A stretch of 64,000 nt of DNA from Urechidicola croceus (lineage in GTDB: Bacteria > Bacteroidota > Bacteroidia > Flavobacteriales > Flavobacteriaceae): the NCBI GenBank assembly GCA_905181865.1, contig CAJIZG010000002.1, positions 1-64,000 on the forward strand, in the 5' to 3' direction. The position numbers and the translations under genes are program-made. Under the pieces are notes generated by a model that was not told the origin of the DNA, searched no databases, and saw nothing but the letters and a program-made list of their open reading frames with translations. Below, in pieces: positions 34,852 to 43,733 of this stretch (position 1 is its first letter; each line of letters starts with the position of its first letter).

Positions 34852-36432
34852 TTAGGCTACTTTTTTTCTTAATTTAAAAAACTCAATAAAACTGTCTGGA
34901 TTTTCTATAATTCCTCGTTCAGAAATTAGTTTAATATCAATATTTCTTTCTTTTGCTTTAAATGCAAAATCATCTAATATTTCTATAATATCATTATCTA
35001 AATACCTGGTTTTTCTAACATCTATTTCTAAAAAAGTATCTATTGGCAAACTATCCAACTCTTTTAAAATTGCACCTTTGTTAAAGAAAGTTACCTCTTC
35101 TGCAAACGTCATTTTTATTTTATGTTTACCGTTACTTTTATCTTCAATATGCAGGAAGTGTGAGTTTTGGTAACTTTTAATTAGTATCACCACAATACCT
35201 ACTAACAACCCGAGACCGATACCATATAGTAAATCGATAAATATAATTCCTAAAACCGTTACTGTAAATGGTATAAATTGTTTCCATCCTAAATCATACA
35301 TTTGCTTGAATAATGCAGGTTTTGCTAGTTTGTACCCTACAATTAACAGAATAGCGGCTAGTACTGATAAAGGAATTTTATTTAATAATGTAGGAATGAG
35401 AATCACTGAAATGAGTAAAAAGAAACCGTGAATAATCGCTGACATTTTGCTTCTTCCACCTGATTGGATATTTGCTGAACTCCTAACAATTACTTGTGTT
35501 ATGGGCAAACCACCAATCAATCCAGAAAGAATATTACCTATTCCTTGAGCAAGTAACTCTCTGTTTGTGGGTGTTACATTCTTGTTTGGGTCTATTTTAT
35601 CTGTAGCTTCAACACATAGTAGGGTTTCTAAACTAGCAACCAAAGCAATTGTGAATGCAACAATCCAAACATCTGGGTTTGTTATAATACTGAAATTCGG
35701 AAAACTAAATTGTCCTAAAAAGGAATTAAAATTATCTGGAACGGGAACACTTACTAAATGCGAAGCGCTTATACCGTATGTAGGATTCAACTCCGTTAGA
35801 AAAAAGTAAACAATACCAGCAACAACGGCTACTAATGGACCTTGCACTAATTGAAAAAACCTTCCTTTTTTTGACAGTATATTACTCCAAAGTAATAAAA
35901 TTCCTAAGCCTATTACTCCAATAATCGTAGGTCCTAAGCTAATATTATGTACGGTTTTAAGGATTTGAGAAAATGTATTCTCTCCGTCTGCTTGAAAGAA
36001 TGAAAAGTCACCCTCAGGATCGGCATCATAACCAAAAAAGTGTGGAATTTGTTTTAGAATAATGATAAGCCCTATTCCTGTTAACATTCCTTTTATTACA
36101 GATGATGGAAAATAATATCCAATAATTCCAGCTTTTAATAAGCCGAAAATCAATTGGATAATTCCTCCTAAAACCACAGCAACCAAGAAGTTCTCATAAC
36201 CTCCTAAAGTTCCAATTGCCGTTAATACAATTGCTGCTAAACCAGCAGCTGGACCACTTACTCCAATTTTAGATCCACTCAAAGAACCTACAATAATACC
36301 ACCAATTATTCCTGCAATTAAACCCGAAAAAAGAGGAGCACCACTTGCCAATGCAATACCTAAGCATAATGGCAAGGCAACAAAAAATACGACTATACTC
36401 GCGGGTAAGTCACTTTTAATACTTTTAAACAT
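34852..36432 (-). CDS. SulP-family anion transporter with STAS domain
   Basis: A 526-residue inner-membrane transporter. The start MFKSIKSDLPASIVVFFVALPLCLGIALASG is the SulP signature; about 12-14 hydrophobic segments follow up to about residue 405. A C-terminal STAS domain (DVRKTRYLDNDIIEIL) completes the protein. SulP proteins carry sulfate or bicarbonate; the adjacent carbonic anhydrase favours bicarbonate. Sulfate cannot be excluded in a region with so many sulfatases. Confidence 0.93.
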   Translation of the reverse strand: MFKSIKSDLPASIVVFFVALPLCLGIALASGAPLFSGLIAGIIGGIIVGSLSGSKIGVSGPAAGLAAIVLTAIGTLGGYENFLVAVVLGGIIQLIFGLLKAGIIGYYFPSSVIKGMLTGIGLIIILKQIPHFFGYDADPEGDFSFFQADGENTFSQILKTVHNISLGPTIIGVIGLGILLLWSNILSKKGRFFQLVQGPLVAVVAGIVYFFLTELNPTYGISASHLVSVPVPDNFNSFLGQFSFPNFSIITNPDVWIVAFTIALVASLETLLCVEATDKIDPNKNVTPTNRELLAQGIGNILSGLIGGLPITQVIVRSSANIQSGGRSKMSAIIHGFFLLISVILIPTLLNKIPLSVLAAILLIVGYKLAKPALFKQMYDLGWKQFIPFTVTVLGIIFIDLLYGIGLGLLVGIVVILIKSYQNSHFLHIEDKSNGKHKIKMTFAEEVTFFNKGAILKELDSLPIDTFLEIDVRKTRYLDNDIIEILDDFAFKAKERNIDIKLISERGIIENPDSFIEFFKLRKKVA

Positions 36433-36514
36433 AATATGATAATTTTACTTTTAGATACTTAAAACTAAAAGTTGTTGAAATTGATATATACCTTAGATAA
36501 AGGTAAAAACTAAA

Positions 36515-36808
36515 CTATACTAGTGATAATTCAGGAGGCGGAGAGATAATATTTAATTCGGGTTTTGCGTACTTTTTATAGAAGTATGATAAATTATTTT
36601 CTATAGTTATAAAAATAAAATAGGAGTGTTTAAATTTTACTTTTGAAAGATAAATTTCAATTTCTAACTGTTTTTCATGGTCTTTTTCTATATCAGTAAA
36701 AAGTATAGAGGTGTCAAAAGAATCATCAACTATTTCAAGGATAGTAGGTGCCACTAGAAACAGTAAAAAGATTACTGAAAAGCATATAGAAATTATCTTT
36801 TTTGACAT
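36515..36808 (-). CDS. Small single-pass membrane protein, function unknown
   Basis: A 97-residue protein with one N-terminal hydrophobic helix (ISICFSVIFLLFLVAPTIL), which could be a signal anchor, followed by an acidic then basic/aromatic region and a proline-rich end (IISPPPEL). No known domain is recognised. It begins about 20 bp after a clear -7 box (TACCTTTG on the minus strand) and lies 82 bp upstream of the SulP gene, so it may be the first gene of that operon. Confidence 0.6.
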   Translation of the reverse strand: MSKKIISICFSVIFLLFLVAPTILEIVDDSFDTSILFTDIEKDHEKQLEIEIYLSKVKFKHSYFIFITIENNLSYFYKKYAKPELNIISPPPELSLV

Positions 36809-36830
36809 TTTACATTAGATTTTAACACCA

Positions 36831-36900
36831 CAAAGGTAATAATACTATTTTAAATAATAGTATTACTATCACATAAAATTATTAAACTTTTATATCTTTG
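36831..36900. promoter_or_regulatory. Divergent promoters with a 26-bp palindrome
   Basis: TACCTTTG on the minus strand (36838-36831) and TATCTTTG on the plus strand (36893-36900) both match the Bacteroidota -7 box TAnnTTTG and point away from each other. Between them, TAATACTATT and AATAGTATTA (36840-36865) are perfect inverted repeats with a 6-bp spacer. This is a likely operator for the TetR protein encoded at 36955. No good -33 box was found for either promoter. Confidence 0.6.
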
Positions 36901-36954
36901 AAAAAACGTCAATTTTTTTTATCGATCATTTACGACATTTAATCATCATAGAAT

Positions 36955-37629
36955 ATGAGTATAGAAATAAAAATATCTCCGAATGAAGGATTATATCTTA
37001 AAGAACCTCAAGATTCAAAACTTGGTATAAATATTATAAAATATAGTATTTTAATGATTGATGAATACGGTTTTGAGTCCTTCACATTCAAGAAACTAGC
37101 AAAAGAAATAAACTCAACTGAAGCATCTATCTATAGGTATTTTGAAAACAAACATTTATTACTACTATTCTTGGTTAATTGGTATTGGGAATGGGTGAGC
37201 TACCTTATCGAAATCAATACAAGGAATATAAATGATCCTAGAAATAAACTTCGAATAATTATACATTCATTTGTTTCTGCTTCGAAAGATAACCCAGGTA
37301 TTGTGTATGTAAACGAAAGTAAACTGCACAACATTGTCATTTCTGAAGGAATGAAGGCTTACCATACAAAAGAGGTGGATAAAGAAAACTCTAAAGGTTT
37401 TTTTAAAAGTTATAAAGACTTGGCGCGATCTGTATCTGATGTTATAAGTGAGATAAACCCTAACTTTAAATATCCCTTTACTTTAGCTACTAATTTGTTT
37501 GAAATGTCTAATAACCAAATTTTCTTTGCGAAGCATCTACCAAGATTAACGGATATATCTGGAGATACAGGTGAAGTAAATGAAGTGGAAGAGATGTTAA
37601 ATTATTTTGTTGAAAAATTACTTGAGTGA
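36955..37629 (+). CDS. TetR/AcrR-family transcriptional regulator
   Basis: A 224-residue regulator. The helix-turn-helix lies at about residues 35-75 (EYGFESFTFKKLAKEINS, EASIYRYFENKH), preceded by a short N-terminal extension. The C-terminal all-helical ligand domain has no recognised signature. It is divergent from the small membrane protein and SulP operon, with a perfect palindrome between the two promoters. Control of its own gene and the SulP operon is therefore likely. The inducer is unknown. Confidence 0.9.
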   Translation: MSIEIKISPNEGLYLKEPQDSKLGINIIKYSILMIDEYGFESFTFKKLAKEINSTEASIYRYFENKHLLLLFLVNWYWEWVSYLIEINTRNINDPRNKLRIIIHSFVSASKDNPGIVYVNESKLHNIVISEGMKAYHTKEVDKENSKGFFKSYKDLARSVSDVISEINPNFKYPFTLATNLFEMSNNQIFFAKHLPRLTDISGDTGEVNEVEEMLNYFVEKLLE

Positions 37630-37785
37630 GGTTTATAATATTTTCTTTATAGTTAAGGTTAGAAGATATTTCCCCCTATATTTATAAGACGTTTTTGAGA
37701 ACGTAAGAAAAGTGTCAAAAACAATAATTCCGAGTAAACAAAGCGGTTGTTCCGATATAACAAGTTAAAACCTATTGAAATCAAA

Positions 37786-38167
37786 ATGACAGAGAAAATT
37801 GACTAAATTGTGGGTTCATGAGAAACAAAAGCGGGTTTGTATTTCGATTGCGTAATCCAGTTTCTAATCTTATTATCTTTACTTGCATTTACAATTGAAA
37901 CAATTCCGAATTTAGAAGAGAAAACAATAAGTATTCTAAAACAACCTTGAATCAGCTTCTCTTTCTTCTATCTTCTCAAGTCTTTGGTGGTCTATTGTAA
38001 CTTTAACAACCATTGGTTATGGTGATGTTATTCCAATTACAATCGGGGGAAGAATTTTTACCTTTTTAATTCTAATGATAGGTCTTAGAATTATTGCAAT
38101 TCCTTCTGGAATGATTTCATCTGCATTGGCGGAAGCCAGAAACATAGAAAAAAAGAACAAAAATTAG
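37786..38167 (+). pseudogene. Decayed voltage-gated-type K+ channel gene
   Basis: The first part reads MTEKID, stop, IVGS, stop, ETKAGLYFD, then LILLSLLAFTIETIPN, the S1 helix of a 6TM channel. After a shift to another frame it continues directly with SIVTLTTIGYGDVIPITIGG, the pore, then the S6 helix, and stops. Helices S2-S5 are missing. Two stop codons plus an internal deletion and frame change make it non-functional. It is not a copy of the intact channel at 19642, whose S1 differs. The stretch 37630-37785 shows no gene. Confidence 0.85.
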
Positions 38168-38206
38168 AATAATAACATGAATTCATAAAATAAGCATACT
38201 AAAAAA

Positions 38207-38310
38207 ATGTATCCTTATCACAATAGAATACAGCAACGAATAAAAAACAAGGAATTAGTTAATTATAAAGATATTTCTCCATGTTTATTACTTTATTTTT
38301 CTACCGAACC
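38207..38310 (+). pseudogene. ORF truncated by IS copy 2
   Basis: An ATG opens MYPYHNRIQQRIKNKELVNY and continues to PCLLLYFSTEP at the IS edge. The frame ends two codons into the IS. It looks like the N-terminal third of a small conserved protein of unknown function. The missing 3' part is not present to the right of IS copy 2. Confidence 0.5.
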
Positions 38311-38395
38311 TGTATAACGTCAGCAAAAAGTGAACTAATTATCACTTTAATATAAGAGATAGGTTTTATTATTTTTACAAACCTTTAAATCTTAA

Positions 38396-38746
38396 ATGAT
38401 GAAAAACAAGAAAAGTGCCAGTGCTTTAATTAGCGACTTAAAACGTAAGACAAGAAAAGCTTACAATTCAGAAGACAAAATCAGGATTATTATTGAAGGA
38501 ATGCGTGGTGAAACGACCATTGCAGAATTGTGTCGAAAAGAAAGCATCCATCAAGCTAATTACTACAAATGGTCCAAAGATTTCATGGAAGCAGGAAAGC
38601 GCAGGCTAAATGGAGATACGATGCGAGAAGCTAACACATCGGAGGTTCACGAACTCAAAGGTGAGAATGGTACTTTAAAAGAGTTGGTTGCAGAGCTTTC
38701 TCTAGAAGTTCGGTTTCTGAAAAAAAACTTACGTGGAGACGAGTAA
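38396..38746 (+). CDS. IS3-family transposase OrfA (copy 2)
   Basis: Identical in protein sequence to OrfA of copy 1: 116 residues, N-terminal helix-turn-helix, C-terminal leucine-rich coiled coil, and the same A8 slippery run before the stop. Confidence 0.95.
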   Translation: MMKNKKSASALISDLKRKTRKAYNSEDKIRIIIEGMRGETTIAELCRKESIHQANYYKWSKDFMEAGKRRLNGDTMREANTSEVHELKGENGTLKELVAELSLEVRFLKKNLRGDE

Positions 38747-38760
38747 AAAGAGAGAAGTAT

Positions 38761-39726
38761 ATGCACTATAGTCAATCAGAAAAGTACGAAATGATACAAC
38801 TTGTTGAGCAGTCTGATCTTGGAATAAACCGAACACTCAAAGAGCTTAAAATCAATAAGACAACCTTTTATAATTGGTATAATTTATATACCCAAAAAGG
38901 CTTTGAAGGTCTAGCTCGTAAGAAATCAGAGAGAGTTGGGACGTGGAATAAGATAAATATCGTCGATAGAGACAAAGTAGTTGAAATTGCGTTAGAAAAG
39001 CCTGAGTTATCTTCTAGGGAGGTTGCTTGGCATATTACGGATAATTACAACTATTATATCAGCGAGTCAAGTGTCTATCGGATTTTAAAGGAAAATGGAT
39101 TCATATCATCGCCTTCATTTAGAATAATGAGTGCTTCGGATAGTTTTCACGATAAAACAACTGCCGTGAATCAAATGTGGCAAACTGATTTTACTTATTT
39201 CAAAATATTTGGTTGGGGTTGGTATTATTTATCAACTATTTTGGATGATTACAGTCGTTACATTGTTACATGGAAGCTTTGTTCAACAATGAGAGCAGAA
39301 GATGTCACCAATACAATCGATGCAGCTATTGCATTTTCTGGAGTTAATGAAAAATCAATGCCTAGGTTGTTGTCAGATAATGGGTCTTGTTACATCTCAC
39401 ACGAGTTAGCAGACTATATCGGAGAGAAAAATATGAAACATATCAGAGGAAGACCATTACATCCTCAAACTCAGGGCAAAATTGAACGTTATCATAGATC
39501 AATGAAAAACATTGTAAAACTTGATAATTACTTTAGCCCTGGACAATTAGAAGAAAAAATGAAAGAATTTGTTCAGTATTACAATTATGAACGCTATCAT
39601 GAATCTTTGAAAAATGTAACTCCAGCAGAAGTATATTTTGGAACAGCCGAAAGAAAATTAAGAAAACGCAAAATGACAAAAAATAGCACTTTGAAAGCTA
39701 GAAAAAAACAGTATCAAAATTTTTAA
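38761..39726 (+). CDS. IS3-family transposase OrfB (copy 2)
   Basis: Identical in protein sequence to OrfB of copy 1 (321 residues, DDE integrase core with WQTDF, LLSDNG and GKIERYH). Expected to be made as an OrfAB fusion by -1 frameshifting. Confidence 0.97.
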   Translation: MHYSQSEKYEMIQLVEQSDLGINRTLKELKINKTTFYNWYNLYTQKGFEGLARKKSERVGTWNKINIVDRDKVVEIALEKPELSSREVAWHITDNYNYYISESSVYRILKENGFISSPSFRIMSASDSFHDKTTAVNQMWQTDFTYFKIFGWGWYYLSTILDDYSRYIVTWKLCSTMRAEDVTNTIDAAIAFSGVNEKSMPRLLSDNGSCYISHELADYIGEKNMKHIRGRPLHPQTQGKIERYHRSMKNIVKLDNYFSPGQLEEKMKEFVQYYNYERYHESLKNVTPAEVYFGTAERKLRKRKMTKNSTLKARKKQYQNF

Positions 39727-39834
39727 CTAAATTAGCAGAAACCTCTCTTAAATTTTGAGCGAAAAAGTTCATTTTTATTTGACTACATACAAATTTTCAT
39801 ACAAGATAGTACTAGGATGTAAATTGAGAAATAT

Positions 39835-42213
39835 ATGAAATACAATTATGGTAAAAATGCGATTACATGTCTTTGTTGTATTTTGTTGCTGTATGGTTGT
39901 GCGCCTAAACCATCAAATAAATACCTAGGTGTTTTACCCGAAGTAATCGATTTTAACTTTCATATTAAACCCATTCTTTCTGATCGTTGTTTTGCTTGTC
40001 ATGGCCCTGATGAAGGCAGTCAAAAGGCAGAATTGCGGTTAGATATTCCTGAGGGTGCTTATGCTTCTTTAGGAGAAAACCAAGATCACAAGGCCATAGT
40101 TCCTGGAAGTTTAAGAAAGAGTCATGCTTATTTAAGAATGATTTCGGAAGATCCAGCATTTTTGATGCCTCCACCTGATTCTAACTTAGCATTAAGTTCT
40201 AAAGAAATAGCGATGATTTCTAAATGGATTGAACAGGGAGCTGCATATAAACCACATTGGGCATTTATTCAACCTGAAAAAAGAGGACTACCAAAGGTTG
40301 AAAATACAGATTGGTCACAAAATGGGATTGACAACTTCATCTTAGATAAATTAGAAACGCTGGAAGTAAAAACAGCAAGTAAATCAAGTAAAGAAAAACT
40401 ACTCCGCAGGTTGAGTTTTGACTTAACAGGCTTACCTCCAAGTCCGGCGGCTATAGATGCTTTTTTGGATGATCAGTCAAATCAATCTTATGAAAAAATA
40501 GTAGACCAACTCTTGGACTCTGACGCTTATGGAGAAAGAATGGCGACTGAATGGATGGATCTTGCTCGATATGCCGAGACCAATGGGTATCATCACGATT
40601 TTGAACGGAATATGTGGCCTTGGAGAGACTGGGTGATTAAAAGTTTTAATGAAAACATGGGATATGATCAATTTGTTACTTGGCAATTAGCGGGTGATTT
40701 ATTGCCGGACCCCAATTATGAACAGTTACTTGCTACGGCTTTTAATAGAAACAATCGTACTACCCAAGAATGTGGTTCTTTGGATGAGGAATTTAGGGTT
40801 TCTTATGTAATTGATAGAACCAATACTTTTGGTAAAGCTTTTTTGGGATTGACAGTTGAATGCGCTCAATGTCACGATCATAAATATGATCCGATTTCTC
40901 AAAAAGAATATTATCAATTGTCGGCATTTTTTAATCAGGTTCCCGAAAAAGGGGTAACCAAATCATTTGAGGGGCAGCCAGAACCGTATCTCGAACTTCC
41001 GGAAGAGCAAATGACAAAAATTCAGGACTATGTAAATAATCAAATAACATCAGAATATAAAGGTGGGAGTGAGCAAGATATAGCAGGAAAATATAAAAGT
41101 AATTGGAAAGATGAAATGGGCGCATTGTATGAGCCCGTTATGATTATGAAGGATTTGGACACGGTGCGCCCTACGTATATTTTAGATAGAGGAATATACG
41201 ATTCGCACGGAGAAAAAGTTTCTCAAGGAACTCCAGAAAGTATTTTGGCTTTTGAAAATGAGTATGAAAGAAATAGATTGGGATTGGCAAAGTGGTTGTT
41301 CAATCCAGAGAATCCATTAACGGCTCGTGTTGCAGTAAATAGATACTGGCAACTAATTTTTGGTCGCGGATTGGTAGATACACCAGATGATTTTGGTAAT
41401 CAAGGTGCATTTCCCTCGCATCCTGAATTACTTGATTGGTTGGCTGTGGAATTTATGGAATCGGGTTGGGATATGAAAAACTTGATAAAACTGATGGTAA
41501 CTTCTGCCACCTATCAACAAGTTTCAAAAACAGATACTCATGAATTGGAGTTTGATCCGGAAAATCGTTGGTTGGGTAGAGGAACGCAGCAACGGTTAAC
41601 CGCTGAAATGATTCGTGATCAGTCACTTGAAATAAGTGGATTACTGAATAACAAAATAGGCGGTCCGAGTGTGAAACCGTTTCAACCAGAAGGCCTGTGG
41701 ACACAGGTATCTTCTGGAGGACGCTACAAAAGGAAGTATATGAATGCACATGGCGAAGATTTATATCGACGTAGTTTATACACGTATTGGAAACGAATTC
41801 AACCTCCTCCAGCCATGGTTATTTTTGATGCCGGAAGACGGAATCTTTGTACCGTAAAAAGACAGAGTACCAACACCCCGTTGCAGGCTTTGGTGCTATT
41901 AAATGACCCTCAGTATCTGTCGGCGTCACAAGCGTTAGCTCAGAGAATGATTGAAAAAGGAGGTGACAATTCCAAAGATCGAATAACGTATGCATTTCGC
42001 TGGGCTACTTCTCGCAAACCAGCAATAGACGAAATTTCTATTCTAGAAAATTTGCTTCAAAAAGAGGAAGCCGAATTTGAAGCGTTTCCAGAGCGTGCTA
42101 AATCATTTGTTGACAGTAAGAATGCACAAGGGATGAATACCTTGGAATTGGCTTCTTATACCGTGGTTGCAAATGCCATTATCAATTTGAGTGAAAGTTT
42201 ACAAAAAAATTAA
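39835..42213 (+). CDS. PSCyt1/DUF1549/DUF1553 lipoprotein (planctomycete-type cytochrome)
   Basis: A 792-residue exported protein with a lipoprotein signal (CILLLYGC). Residues about 35-135 are the PSCyt1 domain with a heme motif CFACH (about 52-56) and MPPPDSNLALSSKEIAMISKW. DUF1549 (PSCyt2) covers about 155-365 with a second Cys pair CAQCH. DUF1553 (PSD1) covers about 465-740 (RLGLAKWLFNPENPLTARVAVNRYW). The family is abundant in Planctomycetes and Verrucomicrobia and is paired with DUF1501 proteins. A role in redox or sugar-acid processing of complex glycans is suspected but unproven. The DUF1501 gene follows five bases after its stop; the promoter side is bounded by IS copy 2, 43 bp upstream. 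Confidence 0.9.
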   Translation: MKYNYGKNAITCLCCILLLYGCAPKPSNKYLGVLPEVIDFNFHIKPILSDRCFACHGPDEGSQKAELRLDIPEGAYASLGENQDHKAIVPGSLRKSHAYLRMISEDPAFLMPPPDSNLALSSKEIAMISKWIEQGAAYKPHWAFIQPEKRGLPKVENTDWSQNGIDNFILDKLETLEVKTASKSSKEKLLRRLSFDLTGLPPSPAAIDAFLDDQSNQSYEKIVDQLLDSDAYGERMATEWMDLARYAETNGYHHDFERNMWPWRDWVIKSFNENMGYDQFVTWQLAGDLLPDPNYEQLLATAFNRNNRTTQECGSLDEEFRVSYVIDRTNTFGKAFLGLTVECAQCHDHKYDPISQKEYYQLSAFFNQVPEKGVTKSFEGQPEPYLELPEEQMTKIQDYVNNQITSEYKGGSEQDIAGKYKSNWKDEMGALYEPVMIMKDLDTVRPTYILDRGIYDSHGEKVSQGTPESILAFENEYERNRLGLAKWLFNPENPLTARVAVNRYWQLIFGRGLVDTPDDFGNQGAFPSHPELLDWLAVEFMESGWDMKNLIKLMVTSATYQQVSKTDTHELEFDPENRWLGRGTQQRLTAEMIRDQSLEISGLLNNKIGGPSVKPFQPEGLWTQVSSGGRYKRKYMNAHGEDLYRRSLYTYWKRIQPPPAMVIFDAGRRNLCTVKRQSTNTPLQALVLLNDPQYLSASQALAQRMIEKGGDNSKDRITYAFRWATSRKPAIDEISILENLLQKEEAEFEAFPERAKSFVDSKNAQGMNTLELASYTVVANAIINLSESLQKN

Positions 42214-42217
42214 TGCT

Positions 42218-43642
42218 ATGAGTGATCTTTTAAATTTAACACGTCGACATTTTTTAGAAAAAGCAGCCTTAGGTTTGGGAGGTTTGGCATTGTCATCATT
42301 TGATCTCGGCGCTGGTTCAAAGAGTTTGTCTGAAATAAAAACTCATTTTGCACCACGTGCAAAAAGAGTCATATACTTGTGTCAATCTGGAGGCCCCTCT
42401 CAATTAGAAATGTTTGATTATAAACCTGCCTTACAAAAATATCATACCCAAGAATTACCCGATTCTGTGAGAAAAGGAAAAAGAGTCACAGATTTTACAG
42501 CAAAGGCATCCAAACCGATGACAAAATCATTTGTAGATTTTAAACAATATGGGCAAAGTGGTACCTGGATTAGTGATTTACTTCCGCATATTTCAGGAAT
42601 TGTAGACGATATTTGCGTTGTAAAATCGATGCATACAGATGCGATCAATCACGATCCGGCATTAACTTTTTTTCAAACAGGCTCCCAATTAACAGGTAGA
42701 CCAAGCATTGGGTCTTGGTTATCTTATGGCTTGGGAAGTTTGAACGATAATCTACCTACTTTTTCTGTGTTACTCTCTAAAGGAAGCGGCAGAACAGATG
42801 GTGCTCAGCCATTGCAATCTCGACTTTGGGGCAATGGGTTTTTAGAATCGCTGCATCAAGGCGTACAATATAGAAGTGGTAAAGATCCTGTTTTGTATTT
42901 GAATAATCCAGATGGGATTACACATTCAAACCGCAGGGAGGTATTAGATCATTTACAATTACTCAATCAAAAATATTTAGAAAAAGAAGGCAATGCAGAA
43001 GTGTATTCAAGAATGGCGCAATATGAAATGGCCTATCGCATGCAAACATCAGTCCCAGAGACGATGGATTTAAGCAAGGAGCCTGATTATATTTTTGATA
43101 TGTATGGACCAGAATCTCGAATTCCTGGTACCTATGCCGCCAATTGTTTGATGGCAAGAAGACTGGCAGAGCGTGATGTTCGATTTATTCAATTGTATCA
43201 TCAAGGTTGGGATCAGCACAATGACCTGCCAGATCATCTTTCAAAACAGTGTAAAGACATTGATCAACCATCAGCAGCATTGATTAAAGATTTAAAAATG
43301 CGTGGTCTGTTAGAAGACACCTTGGTGATATGGGGTGGCGAATTTGGACGCACCAACTATTGTCAAGGAAAATTAACAGATACGAATTATGGTCGCGATC
43401 ACCATCCGTATTGTTTTAGCATGTGGATGGCTGGAGGAGGTATAAAGCCCGGATTGAGTTATGGAGAAACGGATGAGGTAGGATATAATGTGGTGAACAA
43501 CCCAGTGCATGTTCACGATTTTCAAGCAACGTTGCTTCATTTATTAGGAATGGATCACGAACGGTTTACCTTTAAACATCAAGGTAGAAGATTTAGATTG
43601 ACCGATGTTCATGGACATGTGATTAAAGATATCGTTAGTTGA
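42218..43642 (+). CDS. DUF1501-family exported protein
   Basis: A 474-residue protein with a twin-arginine-type signal (TRRHFLEKAALGLGG), so it is probably folded before export, which suggests a bound cofactor. The body has the alkaline-phosphatase-superfamily look of DUF1501: YLCQSGGPSQLEMFDYKP, WGGEFGRTNY and GRDHHPYCFSMWMAGGG. The start at 42218 (MSDLLNL) is preferred; the ORF track start overlaps the previous gene. It forms a pair with the PSCyt1/DUF1549 gene, as in Planctomycetes. The substrate is unknown; a hydrolytic or sulfatase-like role is possible from the fold. Confidence 0.9.
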   Translation: MSDLLNLTRRHFLEKAALGLGGLALSSFDLGAGSKSLSEIKTHFAPRAKRVIYLCQSGGPSQLEMFDYKPALQKYHTQELPDSVRKGKRVTDFTAKASKPMTKSFVDFKQYGQSGTWISDLLPHISGIVDDICVVKSMHTDAINHDPALTFFQTGSQLTGRPSIGSWLSYGLGSLNDNLPTFSVLLSKGSGRTDGAQPLQSRLWGNGFLESLHQGVQYRSGKDPVLYLNNPDGITHSNRREVLDHLQLLNQKYLEKEGNAEVYSRMAQYEMAYRMQTSVPETMDLSKEPDYIFDMYGPESRIPGTYAANCLMARRLAERDVRFIQLYHQGWDQHNDLPDHLSKQCKDIDQPSAALIKDLKMRGLLEDTLVIWGGEFGRTNYCQGKLTDTNYGRDHHPYCFSMWMAGGGIKPGLSYGETDEVGYNVVNNPVHVHDFQATLLHLLGMDHERFTFKHQGRRFRLTDVHGHVIKDIVS

Positions 43643-43733
43643 AATAAAATTGAAATCCAAAATAAGAACATGAGAAAAAGTTCTCTTTAAAGGGGGTGCT
43701 GTAGTTTCTGTTCTTGATTCAAATGATAAACGT

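Larger units (their letters stand above)
38311..39791 (+). mobile_element. IS3-family insertion sequence, copy 2 (1481 bp)
   Basis: Same length, ends and inverted repeats as copy 1 and apparently identical in sequence. The flanking trinucleotides differ (ACC on the left, AAT on the right), so there is no target duplication. With a truncated ORF on the left side, this copy marks a deletion or recombination junction rather than a simple insertion. Confidence 0.95.

Noticed and set aside
19642-38167. The decayed channel as a duplicate of the intact operon channel
   Set aside because: The S1 helices and surrounding residues differ clearly, so they are separate channel lineages.
43643-43733. Possible Tat-like relic MRKSSL before the heparinase-like gene
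   Set aside because: The frame breaks after a few codons and the match is too short to support a gene remnant.
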